Of a DNA stretch of 64,000 nucleotides, positions 11,497 to 20,994 are shown in pieces. The translations under genes were made by a program, and so were the position numbers. The DNA comes from Mangrovibrevibacter kandeliae (GTDB lineage: Bacteria > Pseudomonadota > Alphaproteobacteria > Rhizobiales > Rhizobiaceae): contig NZ_JANIFJ010000003.1 of NCBI RefSeq assembly GCF_024519155.1, forward strand, positions 62,001-126,000, read 5' to 3'. The notes beneath the pieces are model-generated. The model saw only the letters and a program-made list of their open reading frames with translations. It was not told the DNA's origin and did not search any database. Each line of letters opens with the position of its first letter. The first letter of the stretch is position 1.

Positions 11497-13769
11497 CGCC
11501 GCTTCCTCACCTTCGCCGCGACGTTCTTCGCGCGGCTGCCACCGGGCCGCTCGCCACCTCTGCGCCGGGACTTGTGGAAGGAGCTGGTCGAGCGCGGCAG
11601 CTCGCGCGGCTCGCTCAGCATTTCAAAGCGCATCGAGCCGGCGAGCGGCATGGCTTCGACGAGCTTGACCCCGACGGTGTCACCGAGCCTGTATCCGGTG
11701 CCGCTGCGCTCGCCGACCAGGCTGTGCCCCGCCTCGTCATAGTGGAAGTACTCGCGTCCGAGGCTGGAGATCGGCACGATGCCATCGGCGCCGAAGGCAG
11801 GCAGCGCCACGAAGAGGCCCGCTTTGGTGACGCCGGTGATGCGACCGTCGAACCGGTCGCCGATGCGGTCGGCGAGGTGATGGGCGATCAGGCGGTCGAC
11901 CGTGTCGCGCTCGGCCGCCATCGCCCGGCGTTCGGCCCGCGAGATCTGCTCGGCGATCTCCTCGAGCTCGTCCTCCTCGGGTCGGCTGATGCCGCCGGCG
12001 CCGAGACCGAGCGCGGTGACCAGTGCCCGGTGCACGATGAGATCGGCATAGCGGCGGATCGGCGAGGTGAAGTGCGCGTAGCGCATCAGGTTCAGGCCGA
12101 AGTGACCGATATTGCTGGAGGAATAGGCGGCCTGCGACTGCGAGCGCAGCACCACCTCGTTGACGAGGCTCTCGTGCTCCCCGGCCTTCACCTGGCGCAG
12201 GATGCCGTTGAAGTGCGAAGGGCGCAGCGTGCCGCTCTTGGCAAGCGAGATGTCGAGCGTGCGCAGGAAGTCGCGCAGTGCCTCGAGCTTGGCGAGGGAG
12301 GGGGCGTCGTGGGCGCGGTAGATCAGCGCCTGGCGCTTCTGCTCCAGCGTTTCGGCGGCCGCGACGTTCGCCTGGATCATGAACTCCTCGATCAGCCGGT
12401 GCGCGTCGAGGCGCTCGGGTACGACGACGGAGGCGACGCGGCCATCTGCGTCGAGCTTGATCTTCTTCTCGGGCAGATCGAGGTCCAGCGGCTGGCGTCG
12501 CTCGCGTGCCGCCGACAGGTGGCCATAGGCGTCCCAGAGCGGCTTCAGGATCGTCTCACGCACCGTGTCGGCAACGCCGGAGATCTCCGCGGGGGTGCCG
12601 TCGATCGCCGCCTGCGCCTGCTCATAGGCGAGCTTGGCGTGACTGCGCATCATGATGCGGTGGAAGCTGTGCCGCCGCTTGTCGCCGCCGGCCGAGAAGA
12701 TCATGCGGACCGCGAGCGCCGGCCGGTCGACGCCCTCGCGCAGCGAGCAGAGATCATTGGAAATGCGCTCGGGCAGCATCGGCACGACGCGGTCGGGGAA
12801 ATAGACCGAGTTGCCGCGCAGGCGCGCTTCCGCGTCGAGCCGCGTGCCGGCCCGCACGTACCAGGAGACGTCGGCGATCGCGACGGTGACGACGATGCCG
12901 CCGGGATTGCCTTGGTCATCGTCGGGCTGCGCGTGCACGGCGTCGTCGTGATCCTTGGCGTCGGCCGGATCGATGGTGACGAGCGGCAGGTCGCGCCAGT
13001 CCTCGCGATGGTCCATGTCGGCCGGGCCCGCGGCTTCGGCCTCGGTCAGCACGGCCTTCGGAAAGACGTGGGGGATGCTGTGCGCATGGAGGGCGATGGT
13101 CGAGATCGCCCGCTCGCTCGCCATCGAGCCGACGACCGCGCGCACGCTTGCGCGGGGCAGGGACGGCCGCGAGCGGGCGTTCGGTTCGATTTCGACGAGG
13201 TCGCCGTCCTTGGCGTCCGCGGCGTCCTCCGGCGCGACGACATATTCCTGCTGGCGGCGTTCCACCGGCTCGACCCGGCCGCCGCCGCCCGGTATGGCGC
13301 GGAAGACGCCGAGCGCCAGCCCCTTGGTCTTGTCGAGGACCCGCACGACGCTCAGCACCGGTGTCTCGCCGGGCTGCTGCTCGACGCGGGCGAGGATGCG
13401 ATCGCCGACACCGGCCGCCGAGCCGGCCGAGCGGCGCTGCACCACGCGCAGGCTGGGGCGGTCGGCGGACCCGTCGTCCCACCGCACGGGCTCGGCGAGT
13501 AGGCCGCCGTCATCGTCGCGGCCGCGGATCTCGAAGACCGCGATCGAGGGCAGGGCGCCCGGCCGGTGAAACGCCTTGCGGCCGCCTTCGATGACGCCCT
13601 CGGCCTGCAGGTCGGCGAGGATGTCCTTGAGCTGCACCCGGTCGTCGCTGCGCACGCCGAAATGGCGGGCGATGTCGCGCTTGCTGGCATGCGCCGGATT
13701 TTCGGCAATGAAGCGCAGCACCGCCTCGCGGGTCAGCTCAGCCGGCTCCGGTCGCGGCCTGCGTGCCAT
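11493..13769 (-). CDS. rnr: Ribonuclease R
   Basis: 758 residues. A 3'-5' exoribonuclease that degrades structured RNA. Order of parts: N-terminal winged-helix region (about 1-70, 'SKRDIARHFGV'), cold-shock/OB domains, the RNB catalytic core starting near 255 with the metal-binding Asp cluster TIDPADAKDHDDAV (about 263-276), and a C-terminal S1 domain (about 640-725) followed by a basic tail (SRRRGGERPGGSRAKNVAAKVRKRR region). The ATG at 13769 lies 2 nt after the topA stop, and the gene ends in an ATGA overlap with the DUF983 gene, so topA-rnr-DUF983 is one operon. The frame continues open upstream through topA but that is shadow sequence. Confidence 0.97.
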   Translation of the reverse strand: MARRPRPEPAELTREAVLRFIAENPAHASKRDIARHFGVRSDDRVQLKDILADLQAEGVIEGGRKAFHRPGALPSIAVFEIRGRDDDGGLLAEPVRWDDGSADRPSLRVVQRRSAGSAAGVGDRILARVEQQPGETPVLSVVRVLDKTKGLALGVFRAIPGGGGRVEPVERRQQEYVVAPEDAADAKDGDLVEIEPNARSRPSLPRASVRAVVGSMASERAISTIALHAHSIPHVFPKAVLTEAEAAGPADMDHREDWRDLPLVTIDPADAKDHDDAVHAQPDDDQGNPGGIVVTVAIADVSWYVRAGTRLDAEARLRGNSVYFPDRVVPMLPERISNDLCSLREGVDRPALAVRMIFSAGGDKRRHSFHRIMMRSHAKLAYEQAQAAIDGTPAEISGVADTVRETILKPLWDAYGHLSAARERRQPLDLDLPEKKIKLDADGRVASVVVPERLDAHRLIEEFMIQANVAAAETLEQKRQALIYRAHDAPSLAKLEALRDFLRTLDISLAKSGTLRPSHFNGILRQVKAGEHESLVNEVVLRSQSQAAYSSSNIGHFGLNLMRYAHFTSPIRRYADLIVHRALVTALGLGAGGISRPEEDELEEIAEQISRAERRAMAAERDTVDRLIAHHLADRIGDRFDGRITGVTKAGLFVALPAFGADGIVPISSLGREYFHYDEAGHSLVGERSGTGYRLGDTVGVKLVEAMPLAGSMRFEMLSEPRELPRSTSSFHKSRRRGGERPGGSRAKNVAAKVRKRR

Positions 13770-13771
13770 GG

Positions 13772-16486
13772 TCAGGCCGACTTCGACGCGGCGGCCTTCG
13801 CCGCCGGCTTCCTGGCCCCTGGCGTCTTGGCGGTGGCCGTCTTGCCGGTCGCCTTCGCCCGCGATGCCGCCGGCTTCTTGGCCGGCTTGGCCTCGCCATC
13901 GCCCGTGTCCGCCTTCGCCTTCTTGGCGGCGGACTTCGCCGCCTTCGGCTTGCCGGTGCCGGTCTTGGCCGCTCGCTCGGTGAGGAGCGCGATTGCCTCC
14001 TCGAGCGTCACGCTCGACGGTTCCTTGCCCTTCGGCAGGGTCGCGTTGACCTTGCCGACATTGACGTAGGGACCGAAGCGGCCGTCGCGCACGGTGATCG
14101 GGCCGCCGAGATCGGGATGCTCGCCGAGCGTCGCGATGGCCGCCGGCGTCGAGCGACCACGGCCGCCTTTCTCCTTCTTCTCGGCGATCACCGTGACGGC
14201 GCGGTTGAGGCCGACCGTCAGGACGTCCTCGATCGTCTCGAGATTGGCGTAGGCGCCGTCGTGCTGGAGAAACGGACCGTAGCGGCCGAGGCCGGCGAGG
14301 ATCGGCTTGCCGGTCTCTGGATGCAGACCGACCTCGCGCGGCAGCGAGAGGAGCTGCAGCGCCTTGTCGAGGTCGATCTCCGACACCTGCCAGCCCTTCG
14401 GAAGCGAGGAGCGCTTGGCCTCCTTGCCGTCGCCGCGCTGGACGTAGGGGCCGAAGCGCCCGTTGCGCAGCGTCACCGGCTCGCCGGTCTGCGGATCGGT
14501 GCCGAGCTCGCTCGGCTCGTCCGACCCCGTGTCGCCGGCCGCCTCGGCCGACAGGGAGGTGCCGAGCTGGCGGGTGTAGCCGCATTCGGGATAGTTCGAG
14601 CAGCCGACGAAGGCGCCGTACTTGCCGAGCTTCAGGCTGAGCTGGCCGGTGCCGCAGCGCGGGCAGGCCCGCGGCTCGCTGCCGTCCTCCTTGGGCGGGA
14701 AGACGAGCGGCCCGAGCTCCTCGTTCAGCGCGTCGAGCACCTCCGAGACGCGCAGCTCCTTGGTGCCGTCGACATGGCGGGAGAAGTCCTGCCAGAAGTC
14801 GCGCAGCACGTCCTTCCAGGAGAGCTCGCCGGCCGAGATGCGGTCGAGCTTTTCCTCCAGATCGGCGGTGAAGTCGTACTCGATGTACTTCTCGAAGAAG
14901 TTGTGTAGGAACGCGGTCACCAGCCGGCCCTTGGCCTGCGGCAGGAGTTTGCGCTTGTCCTGCGTGATGTACTCGCGGTCCTGCAGTGTCTGCAGGGTCG
15001 CGGCATAGGTGGAGGGCCGGCCGATGCCGAGCTCTTCCATCTTCTTGATCAGCGACGCCTCGGAGTAGCGCGGCGGCGGCTCGGTGAAGTGCTGGCTGGC
15101 GTCGACAGCCCGCTTGTCGAGCGCGTCGCGGGCGGCCATGGCCGGCAGGCGCGTGTCCTCTTCGCCCTCGTCGGCACCGGCGCTGTCGTCGCGGTGGTCG
15201 ACATAGGCGGCGATGAAGCCGTCGAAGCGGATCACCGAGCCGGTCGCGCGCAGCATCGCCTCGCGGCCGCCATTGGCGGCGCGGATGTCGGCCGTCGTGC
15301 GCTCGATGTCGGCCGAAGCCATCTGGCTGGCGATGCTCCGCTTCCAGATGAGGTCGTAGAGCCGCGCCTGGTCGCGATCCAGATGGCGCTCCATCTCCTT
15401 CGGCGAGCGGCCGAAGGCCGTCGGGCGGATCGCCTCGTGCGCCTCCTGGGCGTTCTTCGCCTTCACGGAATACTGGCGGGGCTGTGCCGGCAAGTAGCGG
15501 TCGCCGAAGACCGAGGCGATTGCCGCGCGCGCGTCCTCGATCGCCTCGGGCGCCATCTGCACGCCATCGGTTCGCATGTAGGTGATGAGGCCGACGGTCT
15601 CGCCGCCGACGTCGACGCCTTCGTAAAGCCGCTGGGCCACCTGCATCGTGCGCGAGGCAGAGAAGCCGAGCTTGGCGGAAGCCGCCTGCTGCAGCGTCGA
15701 CGTGGTAAAGGGCGCGCTCGGGTTGCGCTTGCCGGGCTTGGCCTCGACGCTCAGCACCGAGAAGCTGGCGCCGTCGAGCATGTCGCGAATGGTGCCAGCC
15801 CGTGCGCCGTCGCCGATCGACATGCGCTGCAGCTTCTCGCCCTCGAAGGCCGAAAGGCGTGCCACGAACTCCTCGCCGCGCGGCGTGGCGAGGCGAGCAG
15901 CGATCTGCCAGTACTCCTCCGGCTTGAAGCGCTCGATCTCCGACTCGCGGTCGCAGACGAGGCGCAGCGCCACCGACTGCACGCGACCCGCCGAGCGGGC
16001 GCCCGGAAGCTTGCGCCACAGCACCGGCGACAGGGTGAAGCCGACGAGATAGTCGAGCGCGCGACGGGCGAGATAGGCATCCACCAGCGGCGCATCGATC
16101 ATCCGCGGGTTGGCCATCGCGTCGAGCACGGCCTTCTTGGTGATCGCGTTGAACACGACGCGCGATACCGGCTTGTCGCCGAGCGCCCGCTTCTGTCGCA
16201 GAACCTCCAGCACATGCCAGGAGATCGCCTCGCCCTCGCGATCCGGGTCGGTGGCGAGAACCAGCGCGTCGGCCGACTTCACCGCCTGGGCGATCTCGCT
16301 CAGCCGCTTCTGCGACGGCGCGCCGACTTCCCAGTCCATCGAGAAGTCTTCGTCCGGGCGCACCGACCCATCCTTGGCCGGCAGGTCACGGACATGGCCG
16401 TAGGAGGCGAGAACCTTGTAGTTGGAGCCGAGATATTTGTTGATCGTCTTCGCTTTGGCGGGCGATTCGACGATGACCACGTCCAT
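13772..16486 (-). CDS. topA: DNA topoisomerase I
   Basis: 904 residues. A type IA enzyme that relaxes negative supercoils. TOPRIM domain with VIVESPAKAKTINKYLG (4-20) and DPDREGEA (about 115); active-site Tyr in GLITYMRTDG (about 305); zinc-ribbon modules beginning CPRCGTGQLSLKLGKYGAFVG...CSNYPECG (about 605), then zinc-less topo-C repeats; and a long Lys/Ala-rich tail (about 840-904) that probably binds DNA. It lies between dprA (upstream, same strand, 420 nt away) and rnr (2 nt downstream). Confidence 0.98.
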   Translation of the reverse strand: MDVVIVESPAKAKTINKYLGSNYKVLASYGHVRDLPAKDGSVRPDEDFSMDWEVGAPSQKRLSEIAQAVKSADALVLATDPDREGEAISWHVLEVLRQKRALGDKPVSRVVFNAITKKAVLDAMANPRMIDAPLVDAYLARRALDYLVGFTLSPVLWRKLPGARSAGRVQSVALRLVCDRESEIERFKPEEYWQIAARLATPRGEEFVARLSAFEGEKLQRMSIGDGARAGTIRDMLDGASFSVLSVEAKPGKRNPSAPFTTSTLQQAASAKLGFSASRTMQVAQRLYEGVDVGGETVGLITYMRTDGVQMAPEAIEDARAAIASVFGDRYLPAQPRQYSVKAKNAQEAHEAIRPTAFGRSPKEMERHLDRDQARLYDLIWKRSIASQMASADIERTTADIRAANGGREAMLRATGSVIRFDGFIAAYVDHRDDSAGADEGEEDTRLPAMAARDALDKRAVDASQHFTEPPPRYSEASLIKKMEELGIGRPSTYAATLQTLQDREYITQDKRKLLPQAKGRLVTAFLHNFFEKYIEYDFTADLEEKLDRISAGELSWKDVLRDFWQDFSRHVDGTKELRVSEVLDALNEELGPLVFPPKEDGSEPRACPRCGTGQLSLKLGKYGAFVGCSNYPECGYTRQLGTSLSAEAAGDTGSDEPSELGTDPQTGEPVTLRNGRFGPYVQRGDGKEAKRSSLPKGWQVSEIDLDKALQLLSLPREVGLHPETGKPILAGLGRYGPFLQHDGAYANLETIEDVLTVGLNRAVTVIAEKKEKGGRGRSTPAAIATLGEHPDLGGPITVRDGRFGPYVNVGKVNATLPKGKEPSSVTLEEAIALLTERAAKTGTGKPKAAKSAAKKAKADTGDGEAKPAKKPAASRAKATGKTATAKTPGARKPAAKAAASKSA

Positions 16487-16743
16487 TGGTTGTGCTTCCC
16501 CAGATGCCTTGCCGCCGCGGCCGAAGCCAGCCGGCTTTCCCCGAACCGCCTACCGCATCCGCTCACATGGACAGAGCCGAGCGGGCGGTCAACCCCACCG
16601 CGCGAACGACAGCGGCTGGTGGCGGAGGTCGAGGGCTATTGCAACCAAAGCGAGCATCAGCAATCTTACGGCAACCAAAAGGCGCCAAGTCGCCTCGGGC
16701 TGCCGCGCCTCGCCGCGGTCAGGCCGACCCGTCGGAGTACGTG

Positions 16744-16923
16744 ATGTCCAGCGAGTTCGATCGACGCGCCGCGCTTGAATATGTCCGGGATATGCTGGAG
16801 CAGCTGAAGGTGGTGTCGGGCCAGCGCAACAAGGTCCTGTTCTATCTTCTCGACATGGCGCGGCTGGAGGCGGTCAGCGAGATGGACCGCCGCGGGAACG
16901 GCGAGGCTTCACAGAAGCATTGA
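16744..16923 (+). CDS. Small hypothetical protein (59 aa)
   Basis: A 59-residue frame starting ATG TCC AGC at 16744: acidic/basic, predicted alpha-helical (EYVRDMLEQLKVVSGQRNKVLFYLLDMARLEAVSEM). Its amphipathic helix pattern and ordinary amino-acid composition contrast with the Arg/Pro-rich upstream continuation of the same frame, which supports the internal start. It is on the opposite strand to dprA and overlaps the dprA 3' end by 15 nt. I do not recognise a family; similar short helical proteins are common in Rhizobiales. Confidence 0.6.
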   Translation: MSSEFDRRAALEYVRDMLEQLKVVSGQRNKVLFYLLDMARLEAVSEMDRRGNGEASQKH

Positions 16924-18048
16924 GACCCGGCCGTCCACATGCCGCTCCAGCCGGCCGGCGAGATCGAGCTCGAGGAGGACGAGTTGCACGGCGCCCGGCG
17001 GCGCGCCGGTATGAGCGATGATGTCGTCGATCGGGACCGGAGTAGGTCCGAGCGCCTCGATGATTCGATCCCGCTGGCGCTCGCTCGGCTCTTCCTCTGC
17101 CATGTCGCTCTCTGCCTCGCCGAGGTTCATCGGCTCGTCGCCGCTCAGACGGGTGTCCATCGGACGAAGCGCGTCAAGCAGATCGCTCGTCTCGGTGACG
17201 AGAATGGCGCCGTCCTTCAGCAGTCTGTTGGTGCCGGCAGCGCGCGGATCGAGCGGCGATCCTGGGACCGCGAAGACGAGGCGACCGAGTTCGCCGGCGA
17301 GGCGGGCGCTGATCAGCGAGCCGGATCGCGCTGCCGCTTCGACCACCAGGAGCCCGAGCGACAGGCCGGCCACCAACCGGTTCCGACGGGGAAAGTCGAT
17401 GGCCCTCGGCTCCCAACCGAACGGCATCTCGGAGACGAGTAGGCCGCCCGCATCGACGATGCGGCGCATCAGCGGCCGGTTTTCGTTCGGATAGGGGCGA
17501 TCGAGCCCGCCGGCGAAGACGCCGATGGTGCCGGAGGTGAGGCTCGCTTCGTGCGCGGCGGCGTCGATGCCGCGCGCCAGACCCGACACGATCACGAGGC
17601 CCGCCTCGCCCAGCTCGCGGGCAAAGCGCTGGGTCAGCTTGATGCCCGACAGCGAGGCGTTGCGCGCACCGACGATCGCCAGCGCAGTGCGCTGCGCCAC
17701 GCCGTCCTCTCCCATCACCGCGAGCACCGGCGGCGCCTGCTCGGTCATGCGCAGCAGCCGGGGATAGCCGGGTTCGCCGCGGCAGACGAAGCGTGCGCCC
17801 ATCTTCGCAGCCGCGGCCATCTCGCGCTCGACCGCCTCGGCGCTCTCGATCCGGATGCGCCGACGCGAGCCGCCACGCTCGGCCAGCCCGGGCAGCGCGT
17901 CGAGTGCGGCCTCGGCCGTACCGAAGCGGTTGATCAGCGCACGGAACGTCGCCGGGCCGACGTTCTCGCTGCGGATCAGCCGCAGCCAGGCCAGGCGCTG
18001 CGAGTCGGTCAGTCGGATGCCCGTCGCGGGAGCATCCGGCGCGCTCAC
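16909..18048 (-). CDS. dprA: DNA processing protein DprA
   Basis: 379 residues from a GTG at 18048 that overlaps the plsY stop (GTGA). DprA loads RecA onto incoming ssDNA during transformation. Visible: N-terminal SAM-like helical domain (about 10-80); the Rossmann core with '[43 protein letters not shown]' features and '[11 protein letters not shown]'; '[24 protein letters not shown]'; and a C-terminal winged-helix (DML1-like, about 320-379). An upstream extension of the frame is shadow of plsY. It is in the operon pyrB-pyrC-plsY-dprA. Confidence 0.95.
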   Translation of the reverse strand: MSAPDAPATGIRLTDSQRLAWLRLIRSENVGPATFRALINRFGTAEAALDALPGLAERGGSRRRIRIESAEAVEREMAAAAKMGARFVCRGEPGYPRLLRMTEQAPPVLAVMGEDGVAQRTALAIVGARNASLSGIKLTQRFARELGEAGLVIVSGLARGIDAAAHEASLTSGTIGVFAGGLDRPYPNENRPLMRRIVDAGGLLVSEMPFGWEPRAIDFPRRNRLVAGLSLGLLVVEAAARSGSLISARLAGELGRLVFAVPGSPLDPRAAGTNRLLKDGAILVTETSDLLDALRPMDTRLSGDEPMNLGEAESDMAEEEPSERQRDRIIEALGPTPVPIDDIIAHTGAPPGAVQLVLLELDLAGRLERHVDGRVSMLL

Positions 18049-18650
18049 GCCTTCGACCCGATCTTGCTCTCGGTACCGGCGCGCAGCCGCGCAATGTTCG
18101 GCCGGTGCTTCCAGAACACGATCAGCGTCAGCGCGCCCGTCAGGACCGCCGCCGGCAGATCGCCGATCACGAGGTTGAACAGCGGAACGAGGAGCGTCGC
18201 TACCAGCGCCGCGAGCGATGAGAAGCGGGTGGCATAGGCCGTGCCGAGCCAGCCGACGGCGAAGACGATGACGCTCCAGGGCGCAAAGCCGAAGAGGACG
18301 CCGATATAGGTCGCGACGCCCTTGCCGCCCTTGAAGCCGAGCCAGGCGGGATAGCAGTGGCCGACGAAGGCGCCAAAACCGGCGAGCGCGGCCGCAAGGG
18401 TGCCGAAGCGCCACGCGACGAGGACGGGCACGGTCGCCTTCAGGACGTCGCCGAGCAGGGTCAGGAAGGCGACGAGCTTGTTGCCGGTGCGCAGGACGTT
18501 GGTTGCGCCGATGTTGCCCGAGCCGATCTTGCGCACGTCCCCGAGGCCGAAGAGGCGCGTCAGGATCAGCCCGAACGGGATCGTGCCGCAGAGATAGCCG
18601 CCGATGAGGCAGGCGAGGGCGACGGGCCAGCCGCTAGCGGGGTCGATCAT
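18045..18650 (-). CDS. plsY: Glycerol-3-phosphate acyltransferase PlsY
   Basis: 201 residues, integral membrane. It transfers acyl groups from acyl-phosphate to glycerol-3-phosphate, the first step of phospholipid synthesis. Family motifs: [10 protein letters not shown] (about 18-27), [15 protein letters not shown] (about 41-55), [18 protein letters not shown] (about 97-114) and a C-terminal RHRPNI-like 'KHRPNIARL'. About five membrane segments. It overlaps pyrC by 17 nt upstream and dprA by 4 nt downstream. Confidence 0.97.
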   Translation of the reverse strand: MIDPASGWPVALACLIGGYLCGTIPFGLILTRLFGLGDVRKIGSGNIGATNVLRTGNKLVAFLTLLGDVLKATVPVLVAWRFGTLAAALAGFGAFVGHCYPAWLGFKGGKGVATYIGVLFGFAPWSVIVFAVGWLGTAYATRFSSLAALVATLLVPLFNLVIGDLPAAVLTGALTLIVFWKHRPNIARLRAGTESKIGSKA

Positions 18651-19953
18651 CGAGAGAGCCGTCCTCCTGGGTGTACACCGTCCGGCCCGCGACCACCGTC
18701 CGCAGCACCTCGCCCTGGAAGCGGGCGTTCTCGAAGGCGGTGTTCTTGGAGCGCGAGCGGATCCGATCTTCGGTGAAGAGGAAGGGCGCGTCGAGATCGA
18801 CGAGCGTGAAATCGGCGGGCCGGCCCGGCATCAGCGTGCCGCGGTCGAGCTTCAGGAGCCGCGCCGGCGCAAGCGTCAGAGCCTCGACGATGCGCAGGAG
18901 CGGCAGCGCGCCCGAGTGATGCAGCCGCAAGGCGGCGGGCAGCAGGGTTTCGAGGCCGATCGCCCCGCTTTCGGCCTCGGCGAAGGGCCGGCGCTTGTCG
19001 TCGGCGTCCAGCGGATCGTGGCCCGAGACGATGATGTCGATGGTGCCGTTCCCCAGAGCCTCGATCATCGCCTGGCGGTCCTCCTCGGCGCGCAGCGGCG
19101 GCGACAGGCGGAAGAAGGTGCGGTATTCGCCGATGTCGTTCTCGTTGAGCGAGAGGTTGGCGATCGTAACCCCGGCGCTCGCCGATACGCCGGCATCCTT
19201 GGCGCGCCGAACAGCCTCGGCTGAAGCCGCGGCCGACAGCCGCGCGGAGTGGTAGCGGCAGCGCGTCAGCGCCGCGAGGCGCAGATCGCGCTCGAGCGGG
19301 ATCACCTCCGCCTCGCGCGGCGCACCCGGCAGGCCGAGCCATGAGGCGAGGAGCCCCTCGTTCATCACGCCGGCGCCGGTGAGGTCGGGATCCTGCGTCT
19401 CGTGCATCACCAGCGCGTCGAAGTCGCGCGCATAGGTCATCGCCCGGCGGATGAGGCTCGCCTTGACCGGCGTGCGGCGGCCTTCGGTGAAGGCGGTGAC
19501 GCCGGCGCGCACGAGGAGGCCGATCTCGGTCATCTCCTTGCCTTCGAGGCCGCGGGTGAGCGCGGCCGCCGGGAAGACGTTGATCGAGGCGGTCTCGCGG
19601 GCGGTGCGCATCACGAACTCGGCGAGCGCGACGTCGTCGATCACCGGATGCGTGTCAGGCATCGTCAGGATCGAGGTGACGCCGCCCGAAGCGGCCGCAG
19701 CACTCGCCGAACGGATCGTCTCGCGGTGCTCGCCGCCGGGCTCTCCGATGAAGACCTGCGCGTCGACCAGGCCCGGCAGCAGCGCGAGGCCGCGGGCGTC
19801 GACCACCTCGGCACCCTCGGGCCGGCCCTGGTTCAGCGCCTCCGCGCCGGCGGCTAGGATGCGCCCCTCCGCGACCAGCAGCGTGCCGGTCTCGTCCTTG
19901 CCGCGGGCGGGGTCGAGGATGCGCGCGTTCTCGACGACGAGCGGCCGGGTCAT
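18634..19953 (-). CDS. pyrC: Dihydroorotase-like protein, probably non-catalytic
   Basis: 439 residues, class I dihydroorotase fold, in the position of pyrC next to pyrB (ATGA overlap). The zinc-binding HxH that normally follows 'PGLID' is replaced: here [14 protein letters not shown] has Q-V-F. The catalytic Asp of the usual 'TDHAPH' motif is also missing ('VSGHDPLD'). The pattern matches the inactive dihydroorotase homologues that assemble with and stabilise aspartate transcarbamoylase in Pseudomonas, and it is common in Rhizobiales. I infer a structural role with PyrB; a true dihydroorotase should be encoded elsewhere. Database entries will usually call it pyrC. Confidence 0.9.
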   Translation of the reverse strand: MTRPLVVENARILDPARGKDETGTLLVAEGRILAAGAEALNQGRPEGAEVVDARGLALLPGLVDAQVFIGEPGGEHRETIRSASAAAASGGVTSILTMPDTHPVIDDVALAEFVMRTARETASINVFPAAALTRGLEGKEMTEIGLLVRAGVTAFTEGRRTPVKASLIRRAMTYARDFDALVMHETQDPDLTGAGVMNEGLLASWLGLPGAPREAEVIPLERDLRLAALTRCRYHSARLSAAASAEAVRRAKDAGVSASAGVTIANLSLNENDIGEYRTFFRLSPPLRAEEDRQAMIEALGNGTIDIIVSGHDPLDADDKRRPFAEAESGAIGLETLLPAALRLHHSGALPLLRIVEALTLAPARLLKLDRGTLMPGRPADFTLVDLDAPFLFTEDRIRSRSKNTAFENARFQGEVLRTVVAGRTVYTQEDGSLDDRPR

Positions 19954-20903
19954 GCCGGCACCTCCGCGCCGGCGAGCAGCGTCTCGATCACGGCCATGCG
20001 CACGGCGACGCCCATCTCCACCTGTTCCTCGATCACGCTCTGCGGCCCGTCGGCAATTTCCGAGGCGATCTCGACGCCCCGGTTCATCGGGCCGGGATGC
20101 ATCACCAGCGCGTCCGGCTTGGCGCGCGACAGCTTCGCCGCGTCGAGACCGAAATGGTGGAAGTATTCACGGATCGAGGGGACGAAGGTGCCCTCCATGC
20201 GCTCGCGCTGGAGGCGCAGCATCATCACCACGTCGGCGCCTTCGAGCCCATCCTGCATGGAGCGGAAGACGTCGACGCCCATCAGCTCGATGCCGCTCGG
20301 CAGCAGCGTCGACGGGGCGACGACACGCACCTCCGCGCCGAGCGCGGTGAGGAGCAGGATGTTGGAGCGGGCGACCCGGCTGTGCAGCACGTCGCCGCAG
20401 ATGGCGACGCGCAGGCCGGCGATGCGGCCCTTGCGGCGGCGGATGGTGAGGGCGTCGAGCAGGGCCTGCGTCGGGTGCTCGTGCGCCCCGTCGCCGGCGT
20501 TGACGACCGCGCAGCCGACCTTGCGGGCGAGCAGCGCCACGGCCCCGGCCGCGTGATGGCGCACCACCAGGATGTCTGGCCGCATCGCGTTGAGGGTCAT
20601 CGCCGTGTCGATCAGCGTCTCGCCCTTGGAGACCGAGGAGCGCGCGACCGACATGTTCATGACGTCGGCGCCGAGCCGCTTGCCCGCGAGCTCGAAGGAG
20701 GCCTGCGTACGGGTCGAGGCCTCGAAGAAGAGATTGATCTGGGTCCGGCCCTTGAGGACCGTCTTCTTCTTGTCGATCCGCCGGCTCACCTCGACGTCCG
20801 CTTCGGCGGCATCGAGCAGGATTGCGATCTCGTGGGGGCGCAACTGCCCGATCCCGAGAAGATGGCGATGGCCGAAGGTCGGACGTGGGGAGGGGGCGCT
20901 CAT
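19950..20903 (-). CDS. pyrB: Aspartate carbamoyltransferase catalytic subunit
   Basis: 317 residues. It condenses carbamoyl phosphate with aspartate in pyrimidine synthesis. Visible: carbamoyl-phosphate site [13 protein letters not shown] (about 53-65), 'VSKGET' loop, '[39 protein letters not shown]' core and '[11 protein letters not shown]' near the C-terminus. It is the first gene of pyrB-pyrC-plsY-dprA. The intergenic gap to the divergent acyl-CoA dehydrogenase is 91 nt and should hold both promoters. Confidence 0.97.
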   Translation of the reverse strand: MSAPSPRPTFGHRHLLGIGQLRPHEIAILLDAAEADVEVSRRIDKKKTVLKGRTQINLFFEASTRTQASFELAGKRLGADVMNMSVARSSVSKGETLIDTAMTLNAMRPDILVVRHHAAGAVALLARKVGCAVVNAGDGAHEHPTQALLDALTIRRRKGRIAGLRVAICGDVLHSRVARSNILLLTALGAEVRVVAPSTLLPSGIELMGVDVFRSMQDGLEGADVVMMLRLQRERMEGTFVPSIREYFHHFGLDAAKLSRAKPDALVMHPGPMNRGVEIASEIADGPQSVIEEQVEMGVAVRMAVIETLLAGAEVPA

Positions 20904-20994
20904 ATTGAAAGCGGGCTATAGGAGAAACGGCCGAGGGGGGCAAGCAAGGCATGGCGGCGAAGGCCGCCGCGCCGTCGATTTGGGAGTATCGAGC

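Noticed and set aside
11493-16019. A single 1508-codon minus-strand frame spanning topA and rnr.
   Set aside because: Only its last 758 codons encode a protein (RNase R); the rest is an off-frame shadow of topA, whose own frame is perfect.
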